Assembly: GCA_016794125.1 (NCBI GenBank)
Contig: JAEUKT010000002.1
Span: 1,570,206-1,634,205, forward strand
Direction of reading: 5' to 3'
Length of the DNA: 64,000 bases
Source of the DNA: Alphaproteobacteria bacterium
GTDB taxonomy: Bacteria; Pseudomonadota; Alphaproteobacteria; Micavibrionales; UBA2020
This document shows positions 13,865 to 22,099 of this stretch, piece by piece. The notes below the pieces were generated by a model. The model was not told where the DNA came from and searched no databases. It saw nothing but the letters and a program-made list of their open reading frames with translations. The position numbers were made by a program, and so were the translations under genes. Position 1 is the stretch's first letter. Each line of letters begins with the position of its first letter.

Positions 13865-14114
13865 TGCAACGGTGCAACGTCTCTGCAACGGTGGCGCGTT
13901 GCATCTGATGGGATTGAAGGGGCTGGGGAATTTACCGACTGCAACGGTGCAACGGTAATTTCCCCCTGCATATGTGCGAGCGTGCGAGCGCGTGCACATG
14001 CGCGGTAACAGCGTTGTATGCGTTGCACCGTTGCACCTTTCTTTATTTCTCTTTGAGTACAGAGAGATAGAGAAAGGAATAGCTGCAACGGTGCTGCAAC
14101 GGTGGTGCAACGGT
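13865..14114. repeat. Iteron-like TGCAACGGT array, candidate phage origin
   Basis: Exact plus-strand copies of the 9-mer TGCAACGGT start at 13865, 13884, 13940, 13948, 14084, 14095 and 14106, with one inverted exact copy at 14027-14035. Degenerate copies are at 13873, 13897 and 14020. The last three exact copies have an 11-bp period, about one helical turn. The array lies in the 360-bp gap 13786-14147 just after the primase-helicase genes, and is followed by an AT-rich stretch (14114-14150). These are typical features of an iteron origin. Confidence 0.7.
14036..14077 (+). other. 17-bp hairpin inside the iteron region
   Basis: As RNA, 14036-14052 (pyrimidines) pairs with 14061-14077 (purines) across an 8-nt loop UUGAGUAC, giving 17 consecutive pairs with two G-U wobbles. 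There is no T run, so it is not a simple terminator. Strand-asymmetric hairpins of this kind occur in priming or strand-initiation sites; its role here is inferred. Confidence 0.65.
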
Positions 14115-14147
14115 TCGATTGAATGAATAAAATATTGGGGTTTTATT

Positions 14148-14753
14148 GTGAGTTCTGAGACAGATAGCAGCAAAACAGGGCTTAAAACCGTTATTTCGGA
14201 GCTTCACGATCCAGCTGCGCCGCTGCCGGGTGAACCGAATGCCGAGCAGCTCGAGCTGTTGCCTCTCTCGCGACGCCTCGCGGAAAAGAACCTTTCCAGC
14301 TCGCGGGGGGCGGGACGGCCGCCGGGCGCGAAGAACAAGAACACCGAAGCATGGCGCGATTACATGCTCGCGCGCTATCCCTCGCCGCTGGATGCGCTGG
14401 CGCAAACCTACATCGTGCCGATCGAGGAGCTGTGCAAGATCCTCAGCTGCTCGCGCCTGGAGGCGTTCAAGCTGCAGATGGCGGCAGCGAAGGAGCTCGC
14501 GCCGTATCTCCACCAGAAACAGCCGCTCGCCATCGACACCGGCGACAAGGGGCTGATCCAGATGTTCATCGGATCCGTTCAGGCCGCGACGCAAGCGAGC
14601 GACGAGGACGCGCAAGATGCGGTTTACGAGGTGCTCGATGAACCTCAACAAAATCAATTGGTTAGCGGCGAAGATAATGCAACCTCTAACGCGCCGACCT
14701 CTAACGCGCAAGGCGAAGCTGCTGACATTGCAGGGGAAAACGATGGTCGCTAA
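14148..14753 (+). CDS. Terminase small subunit-like protein
   Basis: A 201-aa protein starting with GTG. The segment GRPPGAKNKNTEAWRDYMLARYPSPLDALAQTYIVP, followed by helices and KELAPYLHQKQP, is characteristic of small-terminase-like phage proteins that recognise packaging DNA. Both tails are low in complexity; TSNAPTSNAQ near the end encodes two CTCTAACG repeats. It lies before the large terminase, with one small gene between. Confidence 0.65.
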   Translation: MSSETDSSKTGLKTVISELHDPAAPLPGEPNAEQLELLPLSRRLAEKNLSSSRGAGRPPGAKNKNTEAWRDYMLARYPSPLDALAQTYIVPIEELCKILSCSRLEAFKLQMAAAKELAPYLHQKQPLAIDTGDKGLIQMFIGSVQAATQASDEDAQDAVYEVLDEPQQNQLVSGEDNATSNAPTSNAQGEAADIAGENDGR

Positions 14754-15066
14754 CTCTAATCAGGAATTAGACGGACAGCACTCGGCAGTAGTCGCTTGGC
14801 ATCAGGCAATGATCGCCATCGCGCACGAGACCACCCCCGGGGCCTTCGTCCAGGCGCAGCCCGCGCGCGCCGCAGGGGGGGTGCCCCCCGCGCCCGCCAC
14901 CATCCCCGCGGGGGTGGCTTTGTCTTCACAGCCGAAAAAAAAGACCGCGCCTCACCCTGCTGGAAAAAAGCCGGCCGAAAATATTTGCGGCGGCGATGTG
15001 GGGCAGGGCGCGGGTCAGGAGGCGGCGGAAAATTCGGGCGTCGGGATTGGGGGCAGGGGATGCTGA
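14743..15066 (+). CDS. Low-complexity protein between the terminase genes
   Basis: A 107-aa frame (MVANSNQELDGQHSAVVAW) overlaps the small terminase by 11 bp and the large terminase by 7 bp. The middle and C-terminus are rich in Ala, Pro and Gly and sit on GC-rich DNA palindromes. Translation is plausible from the overlaps, but a DNA-site role for this stretch is possible as well. Confidence 0.45.
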   Translation: MVANSNQELDGQHSAVVAWHQAMIAIAHETTPGAFVQAQPARAAGGVPPAPATIPAGVALSSQPKKKTAPHPAGKKPAENICGGDVGQGAGQEAAENSGVGIGGRGC

Positions 15067-16502
15067 TGAAGTGGATTCCGCCCGGGCCAGTAGCGCAGGC
15101 CTTCGTCGATGACCGGAATTTTTTCTCCGCGATCATGGGGCCGATGGGTTCCGCGAAAACCTCGAGCTGCATCCAGAAGCTCGTGAAAATTTCCTGCGAA
15201 CAAAAACCGTCGCTGATCACTGGCGAGCGCGAAGTGAAATTCGGCGTCATCCGCGACACGCTCGCGAACATGAAGCGCACGACGTACAAGTCGATCAAGC
15301 AATGGTTTCCAAAGTCCGGCGCGTGGGGCGGCGGGGGATCGTCCGAGGAGCCGCCGTTTTTCAAAGCGGGATTCCAGCTGCAGGACGGAACGATCGCGCG
15401 CCTGCATCTCGATTTCGTGGGGCTCGACGAGCACAACATCGAGGATATCGCGAAGGGCTGGGAACTCACCGGCTATTGGCTGAACGAGGCGGACCTTCTG
15501 TCGAAGGATATTAAAACCTATGTCGATGCGCGCGTCGGCCGTTTCCCAGGCGCGCTGCATGGCGGCTGCAGCTGGTACGGCGGGATCGCGGATTACAACG
15601 CGCCGGATACCGAAAATTATCTCTACGAAATGCTCGAGGAGCAAAAGCCCGAAGGCCATAAACTTTTCAAACAGCCGTCGGGATTTTCGCCGAATGCCGA
15701 AAACATGAAGAACCTGCCGGAGGGGTACTATACCCGCATGGCGATCGGCAAAGAAAAATGGTGGGTCCGCCGCAACATCGAAAACAATTACGGCTTTTCG
15801 CGCGAGGGCGAGCCGGTGTTCGAGCAGTATAACGATGAATTCCATTGCGGCGGCCGCACGATCGAGGCCGTGCGCGGAATCCAGATCGTCTGCTATGCCG
15901 ACGCGGCGCTGCGGCCGGCGATGGTATTCACGCAGACGATGGCGAACGGCCAGAAAAGAATTCTCAGCGAAATTTACATCAACGGCGGCGCGAAGCAGCT
16001 GGGCGAGGCCGCGCTCGAGCATCTCGGAAAATTCTATCCGGGCTTGAGCTTCCGCGGCGGCACGGTGGATCCTGCAGCTGACAAGCGATCGGAGAACGAC
16101 AGCGAAGCGGAAAACTACATCGAGACGCTTAACCGTGCCATGAACCTCACAGGTGCCGATCGCTTCCGGCCGGCGCCGACAAACGATCCGACGAAACGGC
16201 AGGATGCAGTCAAGCATTACCTGACGACGATGGTGGGCAGCGCGGAGCCGGCGCTCCTGGTCAGCGCGCGCGCGATTGTTGCGCGCAAAGGCTTTAACTC
16301 GACATACCGCTTCAAAAAACGCGCGAACGGGCAGACCGAAGACAAGCCCGAAAAACTGCACCCCGTTTCCGACGTGCATGATGCGATCCAGTATTTCGCG
16401 CTCGATGAGGGCGGATATGAAATCGTTAGCGCAACGGAATCCCGCCAGGCGCGCCGCGCCGGCAACCATATGCGGCAGGCTAAAATGGCGGTGACGGTAT
16501 GA
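15060..16502 (+). CDS. terL: Terminase large subunit
   Basis: A 480-aa packaging motor. The start at 15060 follows GGCAGGGG; the frame extends upstream with no credible start. Walker A is GPMGSAKT (27-34) and the Walker-B-like region is LDFVGLDEHN. The C-terminal RNase-H-like nuclease has acidic residues in YADAAL and SDVHDAIQYF. The family pumps DNA into the prohead and cuts the concatemer. It is followed, with a 4-bp overlap, by the GNAT-like gene. Confidence 0.88.
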   Translation: MLMKWIPPGPVAQAFVDDRNFFSAIMGPMGSAKTSSCIQKLVKISCEQKPSLITGEREVKFGVIRDTLANMKRTTYKSIKQWFPKSGAWGGGGSSEEPPFFKAGFQLQDGTIARLHLDFVGLDEHNIEDIAKGWELTGYWLNEADLLSKDIKTYVDARVGRFPGALHGGCSWYGGIADYNAPDTENYLYEMLEEQKPEGHKLFKQPSGFSPNAENMKNLPEGYYTRMAIGKEKWWVRRNIENNYGFSREGEPVFEQYNDEFHCGGRTIEAVRGIQIVCYADAALRPAMVFTQTMANGQKRILSEIYINGGAKQLGEAALEHLGKFYPGLSFRGGTVDPAADKRSENDSEAENYIETLNRAMNLTGADRFRPAPTNDPTKRQDAVKHYLTTMVGSAEPALLVSARAIVARKGFNSTYRFKKRANGQTEDKPEKLHPVSDVHDAIQYFALDEGGYEIVSATESRQARRAGNHMRQAKMAVTV

Positions 16503-16969
16503 GCTGGCGCCTGCTGAGAGCATTGGAGACGATCAAGCCGCGGCCGGCGGACGCATGGATGCTCGAGCATCCGGTGCTGCGGCAGCGGACTTTCGAGCAG
16601 GCGCTCGGCTTTCCCGCCTATGCGCTGCCGGATTCCGAAACGCCTTCCTGCATTTTCGGGATCGTGAATAATTTCGGCGTCGGCGAGGGCTGGATGCTCA
16701 CGGGCGAAGGGTTCGAGAAAACCGTCAAGCAGACGCTGCCGCTCATGCGCCGCCTGACCGCGCACCTCTACGTCACGATGCAGCTGCACCGCCTTCACCT
16801 GATGGTGGATTCCAGCCGCAAGGATTCCGCGACCTGGGCGAAGCATCTCGGTTTCAAGTTTGAATGCGGGCCGCTCGCGCGGATGGGCGTGCGCGGCGAA
16901 GATCTGGATATGTGGATTTACAGCCCGCAATGGCTGGAACAAAAAGTTAAACAACAACGGGGAGAGTAA
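16499..16969 (+). CDS. GNAT-like virion-module protein (T7 gp13-like position)
   Basis: A 156-aa protein with a GNAT-fold pattern: FGIVNNFGVGEGWMLTGEGFEK, then a helix, and DSATWAKHLGFKFECG near the end. In many podoviruses a GNAT-like protein sits between terminase and portal, and T7 gp13 belongs to this group. Enzymatic activity is doubtful because the acetyl-CoA pyrophosphate loop is not clear. Confidence 0.65.
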   Translation: MSWRLLRALETIKPRPADAWMLEHPVLRQRTFEQALGFPAYALPDSETPSCIFGIVNNFGVGEGWMLTGEGFEKTVKQTLPLMRRLTAHLYVTMQLHRLHLMVDSSRKDSATWAKHLGFKFECGPLARMGVRGEDLDMWIYSPQWLEQKVKQQRGE

Positions 16970-16970
16970 A

Positions 16971-17243
16971 ATGGCGCAGATTGTGGCCGCGATCGCGGGG
17001 TCGGTAATTTCGGGGATGTTTGCCAAATCGGCAGCCGGCAAGGCACGCGAGGCGCAGCTGAAGGCGCAGCGCGCGGAGGAGGCTGTGCAAAACCGGCAGA
17101 CGATCGCTGCGCAGAACGAGGCCGAACGCCTCGACGCAACATCGGCCAGCCAGATGCGCGCGCTCGCGGCCGGGCGCCGCGGCCGCGGCGGGCTTTCCTT
17201 CGTCGGTCCGACGACGGGTCTTAAAACTTCGCTGGGGGGCTAA
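16971..17243 (+). CDS. Small virion-module protein, 90 aa
   Basis: Preceded by GGGGAGAG. A hydrophobic glycine-rich N-terminus (IVAAIAGSVISGMFAKSAAG) is followed by a long helix (REAQLKAQRAEEAVQNRQ) and a basic Gly-rich end. It is similar in style to small internal virion or connector proteins of podoviruses. Function unproven. Confidence 0.6.
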   Translation: MAQIVAAIAGSVISGMFAKSAAGKAREAQLKAQRAEEAVQNRQTIAAQNEAERLDATSASQMRALAAGRRGRGGLSFVGPTTGLKTSLGG

Positions 17244-17249
17244 TCGACC

Positions 17250-18875
17250 ATGGCAAAAAAAACCGATGCAGCGGAAAGCAAAAAAACCGAAACGGAAACC
17301 AAGGGCATCGACGGCCGTACGGTCATGAAGCGCGCCGATCGCGCATTCAAGCTTAAAGAGCCCTGGGATCCTCTCCTGCGCGAAATGTTCGAGCTCACGA
17401 TGGCCGCGCGGAATCCATACGATCCGAACAAGACCGGCGCGACGTCGATGAGCCGGCAATTTGATAGCACGGCGCCGACTTCGCTTTTCAAGGCGACAAA
17501 CAGGATCTTCAGCGAGATGACGCCGGCAGACCAGAACTGGATCGGCCTGGATATCGGGCCTGTCCTGCTGCCGCGCATGAACGAGCTGCAGCAGCAGCAG
17601 ATGCGAAAAATACTCTCGCAGATGGTGCAGGTCGCCGAGGTTGTTTTTGACGGCGGCAATTTCATCAACGCGCAATGGGAATGCTTCCTCGAGATGCTGG
17701 GCGGCATCATGGGCTGCATGCTGGTCCTCGAGGATGGCGACGATATCGAGCCTGTAAGTTTTCAATGCGTCAGCCAGTCAGAGGTCGCGCTCGAGATCGA
17801 CGGCCGCGGCCGCAAGCGGGGCGTCTATCGCAAGCGCAAGGGTGTCAAGGTGCGCGAGATAACCGAGATGTGGGATGATGCCGAGCTCCCGAAGGAGCTG
17901 AAGGACAAGCTGCGCACCTCCGGCGCCAACCAGGAAGATCCTGAAATCGACCTGATGGAAAGCACCTACTGGCTGAAGGGCGGCGGCTGGGCGTATTGCA
18001 TCCATTGGCGTAAGGGCAGCAGCGACGAGCCTGTGCAGCTGGTTTATCGCGAGTATAACGAATGCCCCTGGATCATCTACCAATGGTCGCGGATTCCGGG
18101 ATCGCCTTACGGCCCCGGGCCCGGCATCCTGCTGCTGCCGGCGATCCGCATGGTGAACAAAGTGCGCGAGATGGTCATCATGAACGCGGCGCTCGCGCTG
18201 GCCGGCATGTATCTCGGCCGCGATGACGGCGTCCTGAATATCGACAATATCCAGATCATGCAGGGCGGCATCGTTCCCGTCGCATCGACAGGCGGCACGA
18301 TCGGCGCGTCGCTGGTGCCGCTCGAGACCGGCCGCAATTTCGAGATCGGGCATTTCGTCCTGACGGAAGAGCAGGAAATCATCCGGCGCGGCCTGTTCGA
18401 CAACGGCCTTCCGGATCCCAAGGACGGCGTGCGCAGCCCGACCGAAATCATCGAGCGTGTGCGCGAGCTGGCGCAAGATGTTGGCGGCGCGATCGGGCGC
18501 ATTACGCGGCAGCTGGTCGAGCTGGTCGCGCGCGTGATGGGTATCCTGCAGCGGCGCGGACTTGTGCCGGGCGTCAATATCGACCAGTTCACTTTCAAGG
18601 TGCAGATCAAATCGCCGCTCGCGCGCGCGCAGCAGCTGCAGGAAGTGCAGACGATCCTGCAATGGTACCAGATGCTGCAATCCCTCGGCGGCCCTGCCTT
18701 CGCTGCCGTGTTTGCAAACATCGAGGCGGTCGCCGTGCTGATATCAACACGCATGGGGATTCCGCATCAGGTGCAGCGTGACACGGCCGATAAGGAAGCC
18801 ATGCAGCAGCAGATCGGCCAGATTATCGCCGCTCAGCAGATGGCGCAGCCGGCAGCCGCAAACCTGGCCGCATAA
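17250..18875 (+). CDS. Portal (head-tail connector) protein
   Basis: A 541-aa T7 gp8/BPP-1-type portal that forms the dodecameric DNA channel. Characteristic stretches are FDSTAPTSLFKATNRIFSEMTP in the N-terminal half, the stem region SPYGPGPGILLLPAIRMVNKVREM, and LARAQQLQEVQTILQW near the C-terminus. Its length fits the family. Confidence 0.88.
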   Translation: MAKKTDAAESKKTETETKGIDGRTVMKRADRAFKLKEPWDPLLREMFELTMAARNPYDPNKTGATSMSRQFDSTAPTSLFKATNRIFSEMTPADQNWIGLDIGPVLLPRMNELQQQQMRKILSQMVQVAEVVFDGGNFINAQWECFLEMLGGIMGCMLVLEDGDDIEPVSFQCVSQSEVALEIDGRGRKRGVYRKRKGVKVREITEMWDDAELPKELKDKLRTSGANQEDPEIDLMESTYWLKGGGWAYCIHWRKGSSDEPVQLVYREYNECPWIIYQWSRIPGSPYGPGPGILLLPAIRMVNKVREMVIMNAALALAGMYLGRDDGVLNIDNIQIMQGGIVPVASTGGTIGASLVPLETGRNFEIGHFVLTEEQEIIRRGLFDNGLPDPKDGVRSPTEIIERVRELAQDVGGAIGRITRQLVELVARVMGILQRRGLVPGVNIDQFTFKVQIKSPLARAQQLQEVQTILQWYQMLQSLGGPAFAAVFANIEAVAVLISTRMGIPHQVQRDTADKEAMQQQIGQIIAAQQMAQPAAANLAA

Positions 18876-18914
18876 AAGTTACTACGCTACCAACCTCAAC
18901 CAAAGGAGAAGACG

Positions 18915-19319
18915 ATGACACAGGACACAATCAGAGACACGACGACGGGGCCGGTTTCGGCAATGCCGTCGATCGAGGACTTGCTCGCCAAGATGGGCGG
19001 CGGCACCGGATGGGATGCGCTGCTGAAAGCACCAGCGGCGAAAGAGCTCGACGAAAGCCTGAAGCAGAAAAACGAGGAGCTGCAGCACGATTATTTTATC
19101 ACCTTCAGCACCCCGCACGGCCGCCGCGTCCTGCAGGATATCCTCGATAATTCGATCCGGCGCCCGAATGTGCATCCGGCCGGCACGCTCACCCTCGAGC
19201 AGCAGGTCGGTTTCTCGATCGAGCGCAACGGGCAGAACACTCTCGCCTATTACATCTGCCGTAAATCGGCCGCCGGCGAGAAACAAACCGCCACCCGCAA
19301 AAACAAGAAAAAAGCGTAA
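18915..19319 (+). CDS. Bbp19-like phage protein
   Basis: A 134-aa protein. The motif FSTPHGRRVLQDILDNSI followed by an E-Q-x-x-G-F-S/I-x-R region matches the Bbp19-type domain common between portal and scaffold in BPP-1-like podoviruses. The C-terminus is basic. Function in virions unknown. Confidence 0.65.
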   Translation: MTQDTIRDTTTGPVSAMPSIEDLLAKMGGGTGWDALLKAPAAKELDESLKQKNEELQHDYFITFSTPHGRRVLQDILDNSIRRPNVHPAGTLTLEQQVGFSIERNGQNTLAYYICRKSAAGEKQTATRKNKKKA

Positions 19320-19330
19320 AGGAGAGCAGC

Positions 19331-20188
19331 ATGACCAATACCCCCAACCAGACCCCCGCCGGCAGCACAACGCAAACCCCGCCCGCTGGCAATCCGCCAC
19401 CCGGGAATCCACCCCCCGGGAATACGCCGCCGAACGGCAACCCACCGCCGGCAGGACAGGAAGGCAAGATAAGCGCCTATCGTCCGGAAGGCCTTGCCGA
19501 TCATCTTTATGGCGGCAGCGACAAGGAAACGATCGACAAGCTGAACACCGCTTATCAGGGCGCGCGGTCGGAGCTGGCGAAAGGCGGCAGCAAAGCCCCG
19601 AAATCGGCCGAGGAATATACGCTTAACCTGCCCGATGATATCAAGAGCAAGGTTATCCTCGCGGGCGAAGACGGCAAGGATCCCATTTTCGAGGCGATGA
19701 AGCCTGTCCTGCACAAGAACGGGCTCTCGAACGAAGGCGCCAGCGAAATCGTCACCAGCCTTTACAAGGCTGTCGCCGATAAAATTGCCAAAGACCAGGA
19801 AGCCGCGGCGAATGATCCGAACGCCGCAGACTTTGATTATAAAAAACTGGGCGGCAAGGAAAAGGCGCAAGGGCTGATCGATGCCAGCACGAAATGGATC
19901 GACGGCGTCGCGGCCAAGCTGAACCTGGACGAAACCGAGAAACAGGAGCTCCAGCTGCTGACGACGCACAGCCAGGGGCTTTCCGTCCTGAACAAGCTGC
20001 GCACCCTGACCGGCGAAAAGGCCATCCCTGCCGACCTGAGCGGCAGCGGAAAGGGCGACACCGTCACGCAGGCGGATATCGATGCGGTACGGTCCAAGCA
20101 GGAATACCTGGATGGGGATGAAGGCCTTCACGCCAAGGTGCGCGAGATGACGGCGCGCAAGCTGAAGCAGGAGGGAAAAATAGGCTAA
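19331..20188 (+). CDS. Capsid scaffolding protein
   Basis: A 285-aa acidic helical protein located just before the capsid gene. The N-terminus has PPPGNP-type repeats; then YRPEGLADHLYGGSDKETIDKL, typical of podovirus/siphovirus scaffold-like assembly proteins; and a basic C-terminal helix (KVREMTARKLKQEGK) that would contact the capsid protein. Confidence 0.75.
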   Translation: MTNTPNQTPAGSTTQTPPAGNPPPGNPPPGNTPPNGNPPPAGQEGKISAYRPEGLADHLYGGSDKETIDKLNTAYQGARSELAKGGSKAPKSAEEYTLNLPDDIKSKVILAGEDGKDPIFEAMKPVLHKNGLSNEGASEIVTSLYKAVADKIAKDQEAAANDPNAADFDYKKLGGKEKAQGLIDASTKWIDGVAAKLNLDETEKQELQLLTTHSQGLSVLNKLRTLTGEKAIPADLSGSGKGDTVTQADIDAVRSKQEYLDGDEGLHAKVREMTARKLKQEGKIG

Positions 20189-20494
20189 AAATTCTCCCGT
20201 TGACGGATCTGCCCGACTGTCATGGGATAAGGCAGAGGCGGTCGCCTAGAGATCGGCAAATCGGGGTTAAAGACCCGAAGCCCATAGACCGAAGCGACCG
20301 CCTCACATGCCGCACCCGGGAAACCGGCCGGCCAGCCCCCCGGCAGCTGCAATGCCCGGCGCGAGAAGGCGGCGTATAGCCCAGAGAAGGACCCGCGCGA
20401 AAGCGGCACTCGGCCGAAAGGCAGGACCCGCTCCAGAGCAAGGCACTCGTCTCGAGCAATCGAAAACGAACAAACCTTTCAAATGGAGCATCCC
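20189..20494 (+). ncRNA. Structured non-coding region before the capsid gene
   Basis: This 306-bp gap interrupts an otherwise packed virion operon. An 11-bp perfect stem (20235-20245 with 20294-20304) extends through GGCA/TGCC (20231-20234 with 20308-20311). It encloses TCGG/CCGA (20253-20256 with 20289-20292) and a hairpin TCGGG/CCCGA (20261-20265 with 20274-20278). Downstream are GNRA-capped hairpins CGC-GAAA-GCG and GCC-GAAA-GGC, and a 35-37-nt imperfect duplication (GGACCCGC at 20389 and 20424; GGCACTCG at 20405 and 20442). It may be a leader RNA controlling capsid expression or an RNA with a virion function. No open frame explains it. Confidence 0.65.
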
Positions 20495-21346
20495 ATGCCT
20501 CAGGCAGATGAAACACTTAACGTATTCAAGGAAGAATTTTCCGGCGACAGTAAAATGGCCTATCAGCAGATGGGCACGAAACTGCGCAAAACCGTCCAGA
20601 ACCAGAACAACGTGGTTGGCAAAAAAGCCTGGTTCCCGAAATTCGGCAAAGTTGCCGAACCGCAAACGCTCACCGGCGGCGGCGACCTGCCGATCGACGA
20701 TGCCGAACAGGACATGGTCGGCGTGGATCTGGTGGATAAAGGCACCGGGATCCTGCGCAAAAACCTCGACCTGCTCAAGACGAACACCGACCAGAAAATG
20801 CTCGCCGCGAAATCGCTGGCCGCTGCATTCGGCCGCCTGACCGACAAGCAAATCATCACCGCGATGGCAGGCACCTCGCTCGTCGTCGGCGACTATACCA
20901 CCGGCTTCACCAACGCGAAGTGCATGGAAGCGCTCGAAATCGCTTACGACAATGAATGGCCGGAAGACGGCAACATTTTCGCTACGCTGTCAAACCATGC
21001 CTGGAACGAGTTCAAAACCTTCTCCAAAGTCTCGAGCCGCGACTATGCCGGGGAAATCTACCCCTGGCTGAAGGGCCGCCAGGCGTACATCTGGAACGAA
21101 GTGATCTGGATGCCGCATTCCGGTCTGCCGCTTGCGAACGGCGACGATCGCGACTGCTTCCTCTACCACAAGACGGCCGTGGCGCATGCTTCGGGCTCGG
21201 AGATGCAGATCGATATCGACTGGATCCCGATGAAACGCTCGTGGCTGATCGGCGGCGATATGAGCCAGGGGGCCGGCCTGATCGATGGCGGCAGCGATGG
21301 CGGCGTCATCAAGATCAAGTGCGACGACGACACGCCGATCGCATAA
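20495..21346 (+). CDS. Major capsid protein
   Basis: A 283-aa protein with start 20495 set by GGAGCA. The sequence MPQADETLNVFKEEFSGD, KKAWFPKFGKV and the DKLLDLLKTNTD-like region resemble capsid proteins of BPP-1-like podoviruses (HK97-fold relatives). It is located right after the scaffold and flanked by strong hairpins on both sides, as expected for a highly expressed gene. Wording by family memory; no structure search was run. Confidence 0.8.
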   Translation: MPQADETLNVFKEEFSGDSKMAYQQMGTKLRKTVQNQNNVVGKKAWFPKFGKVAEPQTLTGGGDLPIDDAEQDMVGVDLVDKGTGILRKNLDLLKTNTDQKMLAAKSLAAAFGRLTDKQIITAMAGTSLVVGDYTTGFTNAKCMEALEIAYDNEWPEDGNIFATLSNHAWNEFKTFSKVSSRDYAGEIYPWLKGRQAYIWNEVIWMPHSGLPLANGDDRDCFLYHKTAVAHASGSEMQIDIDWIPMKRSWLIGGDMSQGAGLIDGGSDGGVIKIKCDDDTPIA

Positions 21347-21357
21347 GAAATTGACCG

Positions 21358-21388
21358 GGCGGCGGCGCCCACACACAGCGCCGCCGCC
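21358..21388 (+). terminator. 11-bp hairpin after the capsid gene
   Basis: GGCGGCGGCGC pairs perfectly with GCGCCGCCGCC across a 9-nt loop, 12 bp after the capsid stop codon. No T run follows, so it is probably an mRNA-stabilising or partially terminating element. Confidence 0.6.
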
Positions 21389-21426
21389 ATGAGGTCAGCG
21401 GAATAACTTTTTACGAGGTTACAGAA

Positions 21427-22029
21427 ATGTCTTTCGAAAAAAACAAACTGGTTCGCATCGGCAGCGTGGGTGGTTTCCACCGCTATCTCTATGCGACCAA
21501 CGACACAAAAAACAGCGTCGAGGGTGCGAACTACTTCGGCGATGCGGCCGACATGCTTGGCAAAGGCGACGTTATCGAGGTCCTGGGCGACCTTGACGGC
21601 ACCGCCTTCGTCACCAGCTACATTGTCGCCAGCGACGACGACGCCACGATCACGCTGACCGAGGCATCGACCGTCACGCAGAACGTGCTGCAGGAGGTCC
21701 TGCTGCCGAAGATCTCGACCAAGGCGGCGGATGCTGAAGTTTTCCGCTATGTGCCGAACTTCGCGGGGGAGATCACCGAGATCCGGTCCGTCCTGAACGG
21801 GGCGCTTGCAACGGGCGACGCGACGCTGACGACGAAAATCAACGGCGTCAACGTCACCAGCGGCGCGCTGACCCTCACGCAAGCGGGATCGGCCGCGGGC
21901 GACGTGGATCATGCCACGCCGTCGGCTGCGAAAACCTTCAACGCGGGCGACGTGATTTCGGTCACGGCCGGCGGCGCGTCCACCGCGACCGCAAGCGCTA
22001 ACGTGAGCCTGCTGCTCACGCCGAGCTAA
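21427..22029 (+). CDS. Putative head decoration/structural protein
   Basis: A 200-aa beta-rich protein between capsid and adaptor. The N-terminal half (KNKLVRIGSVGGFHRYLYATNDTKNSVEGANYF) and a C-terminal Thr/Ala/Gly-rich beta domain (TLTTKINGVNVTSGALTL) suggest a surface-exposed decoration or fibre-like protein. It is flanked by hairpins on both sides. Function inferred from position. Confidence 0.6.
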   Translation: MSFEKNKLVRIGSVGGFHRYLYATNDTKNSVEGANYFGDAADMLGKGDVIEVLGDLDGTAFVTSYIVASDDDATITLTEASTVTQNVLQEVLLPKISTKAADAEVFRYVPNFAGEITEIRSVLNGALATGDATLTTKINGVNVTSGALTLTQAGSAAGDVDHATPSAAKTFNAGDVISVTAGGASTATASANVSLLLTPS

Positions 22030-22045
22030 TCATCGATGGCGATGG

Positions 22046-22080
22046 GCCGGCGGCGGGAGCGGAAGCCCGCCGCCGGCTTT
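22046..22080 (+). terminator. 12-bp terminator-like hairpin
   Basis: GCCGGCGGCGGG pairs with CCCGCCGCCGGC across an 8-nt loop and is followed by TTT. It stands 17 bp after the decoration-like gene and would reduce expression of the tail genes relative to the capsid. Confidence 0.7.
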
Positions 22081-22099
22081 CGCGTAACAAGGGCTTAAC

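Noticed and set aside
13782..13958. 58-codon frame after the helicase (MIAVLFFVSFRHAPETT)
   Set aside because: The ATG overlaps the helicase stop, but the second half is only the translation of the repeat array; I treat the stretch as the repeat region.
14684..14706. Two CTCTAACG copies in the small terminase gene as integrase sites
   Set aside because: They encode a repeated Thr-Ser-Asn-Ala stretch in a low-complexity tail and are far from either attachment site.
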